From positions 1,487,877 through 1,551,876 of the forward strand of contig CM055093.1 in NCBI GenBank assembly GCA_029204225.1: a DNA stretch of 64,000 nt, read 5' to 3'. Shown here piece after piece: positions 52,301-61,300 of this stretch. A program made the translations under genes and the position numbers. The notes under the pieces were generated by a model. It was not told where the DNA came from, searched no databases, and saw nothing but the letters and a program-made list of their open reading frames with translations. This stretch comes from Diphasiastrum complanatum. Lineage: Eukaryota; Streptophyta; Lycopodiopsida; Lycopodiales; Lycopodiaceae. Within the stretch, counting starts at the first letter, position 1; every line of letters starts with the position of its first letter.

Positions 52301-55300
52301 CTTTTGTTGTTGCTGAGATCGAGTTTCTTGGTTTTCTTCTTTGTGATGGGCACATTCGTCTGGACCCTCATAAGTTTCAGGCCATCCAGGATTGGCCTAT
52401 TCCGACTGATGTTCATCATGTTTGTGATGGGCACATTCGTCTGGACCCTCACAAGTTTCAGGCTATCTAGGATTGGTCATCATGTTCGTATGTTCCTTGG
52501 GTTAGCCACTCACCTTCGTCGTCCCATTCCTCATTTTGCCACTATTGCAGCTACTCTTCATGCACTTTTGAAGAATTCTCGTACTTTTCTTTGGACTTCT
52601 GATTGTCAGTCAACGTTTGATACTCTTCGTCGTGCTATTGTTGATGCTGTCGTTATGTGTTTACCCCAGTTTGATCAGAAGTTTAGACTGATGCTAGTAA
52701 TGTTGGTTTGGGTGCTTTGCTTCGCCGTCATAGTGCATTATTGCTTTTGAGTCGCGTCGTCTTTGCTCTTATGAGCAACGTTATTCTGTGCATGAGAAAG
52801 AGCTTCTTGCTATTATCTATGCTCTTAAGAAGTGGCGCCATTATCTTTATCAAGTTCCGTTTGACATTGTTACTGATCACCAGTCTTTACGTTATCTCTT
52901 TTCTCAGTGCGATCTTAGTGATCGTCAGTTTCGTTGGTTGCAGTTTTTACGGTCTTTTGATTTTTCTATATTGTATCGTTCTGGTCGTGCTAACACTGCT
53001 GCTGATGCATTGTCTCGTCTTCCAGCTTTGTTAAATACACTTGTTGCTACTGTTTCTACATGGTTATCTACCTGTCGCATACCTTACATGTTCTGATTTT
53101 CGTGATGTTTATAGTTCTGTCCCGCCTATTTCGTCCCATCCTCATCAGATTTACTCCATTGTCGACCACCGTCTTTATCGTTATGGTTCTCTTTGTACTC
53201 CGAGTTCCTTGGGTATCCGTTCCCAATTGTTGTCGGATGCTCATTCGTCCCCTGTGTGTGATGAAGGTGTATTTGTACACCGGATTTATGTATCTAACTA
53301 CAATAAATGTTTGTCATCTTACTAAGTGCTTTGTCGCATTCAGGGAGTAGTTGAACTACTATGACAGAATGACAGCTAGCTGAATTGTTTGCAAAACCCA
53401 ATTGAATGAGATAAGAGTTGATTCTATCGAACCATGCTCTTGCAGCCTGCTTCAGACCGTAGATTGCCTTGTGCAGCTTGCACACTTTGTGCTCTTGGCC
53501 CTTGACTTCGAATCCTTCTGGTTCGAAGGTATACAGCTCCTCTAAGACATTGCCATTGAGAAACAATCTTGACTGTTGGAGGGTATGCGGATCCCAAGGC
53601 AACCCTAACCCTACTTAATAAGTGAGAGGGATTTGGCACCCTGCGTGTGTAAGTCCAACCCGATGATCACATAAAGATTTGATTAATTAGAAAGTCAATA
53701 AAAGGACTTTAGGCCTTTTTGCGGGACTTTTAATGTCGTTGGGTCTAAATGTCAAGAAGTGAATAAAGTTGGGTTTCCCTCCAATTTTGGATGGTTCTCA
53801 CTCTTTTTTTAATTTGAATATTTAGGAGTTACGAATAGAGCCACAACTGATCTAGAGATAAGCTATGAAAGCATCACATAAGCAAGACTTAAGCTATGAA
53901 AGCATCACACAAGCAAGACTTAGCCCTAGAAAGCAGGAAAGAGAGAGATTAAGGAGACTAAAGAGAGAGATCAATATCATCAGCTAAATAATAAATGGCA
54001 TAGTTTCCCTACTTATAGCCTAGAGGAAGCCCTAAAAGGAAGCTTCCGGTGGCTAGGGCCCAACTGGGAGGGATAATATGTCCAAATGGCCCAATAATGA
54101 ATAATAAGGCCCAAGGCCAACCATATAGTCTAAGTGTCAATAATGAATAAAAAAGGGCCCAAGGCCTGCTTATGCATAAAGTAAAGTAAATGTAAATGGA
54201 CGTGGCGAACGTAATGAGCCCAGTCGATAACTCTCCCTGACACAAAAAAAAGACCCAACTGCCGAAAAGAAACTAGATCAAATAGTAGCAAGCCCTGGTG
54301 CATCAACAACTAGAGCAGCATCTGATGTAGAGGAATCAACAAGTGCAGCAAGAGCACGATCCTGATCCGCAAGTGATGGTGTCTGATAAAAGACATCAAT
54401 AGGCTCCCATGTGGCCTCCTCAACAGGACGACCATCCAACTGGACCAAAAACTGAATCTGCTGGCAGCGTCGACCATGGTGAGGCGAACCTGGTGAATGG
54501 CAGCTGGTAAGAAAGGGAACAACTCAGGATCAACATCATGGCGACGAAGGGAACATCTTGGCCGCGTCCTTTGAAACCAAGCAATATGGAACAACCAGGA
54601 ATGCCAAGGAACCAGAAGAAGATCAAGCAGCAACCAGGAGTGCCAAGGTATCCGTAATGCCCAAGATTGTAGAGGATCAGCCCAAAAGATAGGGACATCA
54701 TACCAAGGTATCCAGAAAGCCCGAGAAGGTAGAACTGCATCAGCAACGGGAAGCCAATAAGGAAACTGGAAAAGAGATGGACACTCATCGCGAATAGCCG
54801 CATCATACACGTAACCATCAACCATATGTGCAAACTCAGTGATATAGGTGCCCCAAGATAGCAGCATCGGAAGACCAGCACCAAGGAGTAGGAACATAAG
54901 CAACATGACAGACACGCTGTAATAGCATGGAAAAACAAGCGATATGCCAGGAAACTGTAGGAAAGCAAGAGTCGAAATCTAGTTATCAATCAATCTCCAC
55001 AAAAAACAAGAGAGAAGAGGTTGGGCGCCCAACTCTAAGCGAGAGAGAGAGAGAGAAAACAACAACAAGAGCAATGGAGAGCAGTGCTTAGCCAAACTGT
55101 AAAAATGGAATACACAATTAGCATCTAAGTACTCTACCTGGATGTGGCCAAATGCCACCAAACCCTAAGGTTAACCAGTTACTAAATGTAGGGCACCCCC
55201 AAAAGTCAAGATAGGGCCCCTAAACAAAATTAGACCCCTAAGGACCCACGAGTCAGTACATGACCAAAATTGGGTCCAACTGAACTTAAGACAAACTTAA

Positions 55301-58300
55301 GATGGCTTAAATAACTAAATACCCATGGTTACACAAATCTCGACCTTTTGGGTCAAAGTAACCTATGGATTAACTTTAGCATAGTCATTTATTTCTAACA
55401 CCCTCCTTAAATGACAATGCAAAAACTGAAATCTTCATGTAACAAAACCACATGGTATCAAATTTAAAGCTTTGCATAAAGCTTCAAATCTGACTCTAGG
55501 CAACGCCTTAGTGAAGAGGTCCGCAATATTATCCTCTGTAGGACAATATTCAAGTAAAATGCCGCCATCATAAAGTCTCTCCCGAACAAAGTGATAATGG
55601 ATCTCGATGTGCTTCGTCCTCGCATGAAAAACAGGATTCTGTGCAATGGCTATAGCACTTTGACTATCACTCAAGATAAGAGTGGCTGAGGGCTTGCCAA
55701 ACTTCATGTCAACAAGTAGTCTTCTCAGCCATAAACACTCTATTGTGGCTGAAAATATCGCTCTATATTCTGCCTCACAACAGTGGGCTGCTTTTTACTT
55801 GACCAAGAAATTGCAGAATTTCCATAGAAAAAGCAATGCCACTTGTAGAGCGTCTAGTGTCTTGATTTCCACCCCAATCCGAGTCACTAAAACCAACCAA
55901 ACATGCATCATCACAAGCAGGGAAAACCAGTCCATGACTTCTTGTTCCTTGAAGATATCGAAAGATCCTCTTCAATGCTTTCCAATGTGATGTCATCGGG
56001 GCATGCATGAATTGACTCATGAGTGAGACACTATAAGAAATGTCCGGTCTTGAACTACATAGGCAAATGAGACAGCCAATAGCTTGACAATATAAAGTAG
56101 TGTCAAATGATTCACCATCACCTTGACTACTTAATTTCAGACCTGTCTCCATAGGTGTAGCAACCGGCTTGCAATCTTCCATCTTGAACCGCTTCAAAAT
56201 CTGCCCAATGTAATGTTCTTGAGAGATGAAAATTCCAGCCCCTTCTTGTACAAATTCAAGACCAAGATAAAAATGCAATAGGCCTAAATCTGAGGTTTCA
56301 AAAACCATACCAAGATCAAGTATTACGACATCAATCTACTGGTCATTACTTCCCGTAATAATAATATCATCAACATAAAGCAAAATAATGATGATATAAT
56401 CTGAAGTATGCTTGACATAAAAAGAGTGGATTCGCTAGGACTATTAGTAAACCCACGATCACATACCACATCCTCGGAGCTTGCTGCAGTCCATAAAGTG
56501 CCTTCTTGAGAAGACAAACTTTATCTTCTTGGCCTTCAACCAAAAAACCAGCAGGTTGTTGAAGGTACACTTCCTCATTGAGATCACCATTGAAGAATGC
56601 TGTCTTTATGTCAAGTTGCCGCAAACGCCAACCAAAGTGGGCAACCAAAGAGGTTACTACCCTCACGGTAGTCATCCGAGCAGTAGGAGAAAAAGTCTCC
56701 TCATAATCAATCCCCTTTTGTTGAGCATAGCTTTTGGCAACGAGCCTTGCCTTGTACCTTTCAATGGTACCATCTGCCTTGTACTTGATTTTGTATACCC
56801 ATTTAGAACCAATTGCCTTCTTCCCATGAGGAAGATCAACAAGAACCCAAATCTGGTTCTTCATAAGTGAGTCATACTCATCTTCCATCGCATCCTCCCA
56901 ACAGTCTACTCCCTTGGCCTGCTCATAGAAAACAGGTTCTTCTGCAACATCTCCATGAGATGTAAGAGCAAACATTCTACAAACCTTCCTCAGCAAATGG
57001 AAGAACATTCATGCTCTTAAACAGACCCCTGACCATTTGCAAGCAATTGAGGCCAGTCTTTCCTTAGGGCCCATGGCCTATAAGTGGTGGTTAAATCTCC
57101 AGGAGATTGGGCAAACTCCCCGGTCATGGAAGGCCTTTGAAGAAGCCTTCCTAAGAGAATTCCTACCTGAAAATGAACTTGATAGAGCCTGGGAAGCCTG
57201 GGAAAGAACAGTAATGGACAAGTCCCTCATCCAATATATCTCGCAGTATCGAGAAGCAATTTTAAAAAATAAAAATATGGATGATTATCAGAAAGTCAGG
57301 GGATTTGTCCGTGGCCTCAAAGATGAATATAAAGTAGAGGTCTAGAGAAACTCGCCTACTACCCTTGAGCAAGCTCTCAGATATGCTCAAATCTATGATG
57401 ATTCAGTGGGTAGGAAGAGGGCGATATAGCAGCCACTTTATGAGCAGCCTCCTCAGAAAGACTTTCAATTTAAAAAGAAATTTTTAAAAAGAAAGAAAGA
57501 AGATAAATTTAAAAGTGAAGCTCCTCAGAAACGCCCTTCACTCATACAGCCCTTAAAACCAGATGATTTTGAGAAAGCCAAACAAGAACGTTTGTGCTTT
57601 GTGTGTATGGGCAAGGGACAAACAGTCAGACAGTGTCCCAAGGGGCCTTTCACTAAAAAAGATAAGAAACAAGTTCATCTTCTTCAGACTGTAAGTTTCC
57701 CCAGTGACTTGGCAGCTTCCGAGATCAAAGTGTATCATGAAGATCATGAACACTGTTGCCAGCTGACCTCTGCAATGCTAGCGAGACCCTTCAACTTTGG
57801 GCCGCATGACCTAGTACGTATGCATGGGAAAGTTGGTAACCAGTCAGTAAGAGTTATGGTTGATGATGGGGCAACCCATAATTTCATCAACTACACCCTG
57901 GTTAAAAAGCTTAAACTACCAGAAGTACCTAGTCAGCATAGGTACATAGTTTCATTAGCTAAGGGTGAAGATAAAAAAATATGGGAAACTATGGTAAGTA
58001 AATTGAATCTTGGTATACAGGGGTACTAAGATGAAATAAACTTTCAGATAATGCACCTGGATCGCACAGATATTGTTCTCGGGAGAGATTGGCTCTACAG
58101 TGTAGGACCTTCCCTCCACAGAAACTATCAGGAGAACACCCTCAGCTTTCAGCATAAAGGCCGAGAGATCCAGTTGCATGGGGAGCATGATGTTCCCAAC
58201 AGTCCTATGGTCTGCAGTTCAGAGCTCTGTCAGCTAATCGGAGATGAAGACCATCAGGTATTCTTATGTGACTTTCAGTTTATTCCTGAAGTTTCTATTT

Positions 58301-61300
58301 CCAGTTCTATACAGTAGAAAATCAGTAAATTAGAAACTTTATTGTCTAAATTTAAAGATGTTTTTCCTGAAGATTTGCCACATGGTTTACCACCTAGCAG
58401 AGAGGTAGATCATGTAATAAACCTAGTACCAGGTACAGCACCTGTTTCTGAACCTCCGTATCGGGTCAGCCGAACAGAGGATGAAGAAATAACTCGGCAG
58501 TTAACAGATTATCTTGGGAAAGGCCAAATTCAGACCAGTAGTTCACCTTGGGCCTCACCAGTCCTATTGGTGAAAGAGAAAGAGGGGTCTATGCGTCTTT
58601 GCGTAGATTACAGAGCCCTCAATAAATTCACAATAAAGAATAAGTACCCTATGCCTCGGGCAGACGAGTTGTTTGATCGAAAACAGCTTTTAGGACTCGT
58701 CACGGTCATTATGAGTTTAAGGTGATGCCATTTGGGCTCACAAATGCTCCAGCTACCTTTATGACCTTGATGAACAGTGTCCTCAGACCATACTTGGGTA
58801 AGTTTGTAGTCGTATTTTTAGATGACATCCTCGTCTACAGCAAAACGAGGAAGGAGCATCTAAAACACCTCAGAAAGGTGTTTCGACTGCTCAGAAAGCA
58901 TAAGCTTTATGCTAAACAATCCAAGTGTGAATTCTTCGTTGAAGAAGTAGCATATTTGGGTCACATTATCTCGTCAGATGGGATTAAGATGGACCTGAAT
59001 AAGGTTAAAGCCATACTCAGTTGGCTGAGACCTCAAAATATTTTGGAACTTCAGATCTTTCTTGGTTTGGCGGGATATTATAGACGATTTGTCAAGGAAT
59101 ATGCTCAAATAGCAGTTCCCATGACAAATCTTCTTAAGGGGAAGGGAAAGGAGTTCATTTGGGAGTCCGCACAGCAGGAGAGCTTTGATGCTCTCAAAAT
59201 AGCCTTAGCCACAACACTAATTTTAAAGGTCGTCGACCCCAATCAGCCATTTGTGGTTGAAACAAATGCTAGCGACTTTGCAGTTGGTGCTGTGCTAACT
59301 CAGAGTGGACGACCTGTTGTGTTCGAGAGTAAAAAACTCGAGCCAGCTCAGACTAGGTACACTGCCTATGAAAAGGAACTCTTTTCTATAGTCGATGCCC
59401 TTAAGACTTGGAGACATTATTTGTATGGTGCCAACTTTGAGGTCCTGACAGACCATGAAAGTCTCAGATACCTTTGCAATCAACCTGAGCTTAGAGGTCG
59501 GAAAGCTCGTTGGGCAGAGTTGATGCAAGAGTTTGATATGTCTATCAGATATAGATGGGGGAAATTCAATACAGTAGCAGATGCCCTTAGCAGAATGCCT
59601 ATGATAAACGAGCTGAGTTTTACTCAGATTCGTAATGAGTTACTCGAGTCCTTGAGAGGGAAATGCCAGCATGATGCATTCTTCTCTACTATCTGGAACT
59701 CAGTCCAGAGCAGACAGTTACAGACTCCAGAACCAGGGTGCCAGTTCATCCAAGAATACGGCAGTTCCGTCGAGGATGATGATGAGTCCGAGTATACATC
59801 GTCAGATGACGTTGAGGATTCTGAGCCTGTATTACCCAAGCAAACCCCAGTGGTTGAGGGTCAGTTGACTCAAGGATTCAAATGGAAACAGTATTCCATT
59901 CAAGATGAGTACTTGCTCTATAGAGATAGAGTATGTGTCCCCAATTTAGAGGATTATAGGTAGCAGGTCCTATATGAATGTCATGACAATCCTAGTGCGG
60001 GACACCTAGGCATACAGAAGACCTATGAGCTTCTTCGTAGGCAATTTTTCTGGCCCAGTATGAAAAAGGACGTCCACCAGTATGTAACCAGTTGCCAGAA
60101 ATGTCAAGTAAACAAAGCAGAGCGTTTAAAGGCAGGAGGGTTGTTGCAGCCCTTAGAAATACCAGCTGGTAAATGGGAGAGTATCTCCATGGATTTTATA
60201 GTAGGCCTGCCTAAAACCCAAAAGGGTAATGACGCTATATGGGTCACAATTGACTCTGACCAAAATGGCTCATTTTATTCCGACCAAAACAACCGTTAGA
60301 GCTCCACAGTTAGCGAGGTTGTTTGTAGATGGGCTATTTAAATTGTACGGTCTACCTTCCGGCATAGTCAACGACCGGGACAGTAAGTTTACTGGAAATT
60401 TTTGGAGGGTAGTATTCCATCATCTCCATACTAAACTTAATATGAGTACCACTGACCATCCACAGATGGACGGTCAAACAGAGAGGGTAAATCAGGTGCT
60501 GGAGGATATGCTTCGTGCATACGTCAGCAAGAAGCAGACTAATTGGGAGGAGTATCTCTCAATATTAGAGTTTGCTTACAACAGTACCAAACATTCAGCT
60601 ACCAGATACAGCCCATTTATGTACGGTTTTCATTCACGCTCACCCACAACTGTAGGGTTTAAACAAGAAAAAGTTGAAGCAGCCAGAAACTTTTCAGAGG
60701 ACCTAAACCAGATGATAGAACATGCTAAGCGTAGCATTAGGCAGTCCCAGGATCGAGCTAGGCATTATGCAGATCCACACAGACGGGATGTGCAGTTCTC
60801 CGCTGGTGAGAAAGTCTACTTGAATCTGTTAGGGCGATAAAAAGTGAACAGACAAGGGAGAAGGAAATACTTGCGGAATAACTCTCTTGTTGTTATGGGC
60901 TGCTACGTACAAGAACAATCTGAAAGAATTTAAATGCTAAATTACAATAGAGAGACTAGAAATGGTGTGAGGTACTATTGAAAAACAGTTCAGTTATGAA
61001 AATCAAAGTGATAAAGCAGCGTGATAATGCAAGTTCCTCAGGCGTCAAAGACAACCATCGTCTGATTAGAAACTGAGGAGTCGTAGACGTCCGTGTTCTG
61101 ATCAGAGTGAGTAAACGAGCGTGATCAAACAGGAGCGAAGTGCATTCAAATCACAATAAGCATTCATCTATGTTATACACAGATAAAAGCGTGTTGCTGC
61201 TATATTACACTGAAGCACAACAATGAGTTACAACCAGAATGGCGGCGTAACTTGGAGGCTCAAAATCGTTTGTCTCATGGACAGAGCATCACATAGAGTG

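Larger units (their letters stand above)
48098..53257 (+). mobile_element. Ty3/gypsy element A, 3'-truncated
   Basis: 5' LTR 48098-48503, PBS at 48504, a 1.4-kb leader with tandem repeats (interrupted by the TRIM at 48643-49046), then gag-pol in broken frames. It stops in the linker just before the integrase zinc domain: DAHSSPV at about 53233-53253, where an unrelated 124-bp repeat begins. The 3' LTR is absent. A related LTR lies inverted at 53828-54242. Confidence 0.92.
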
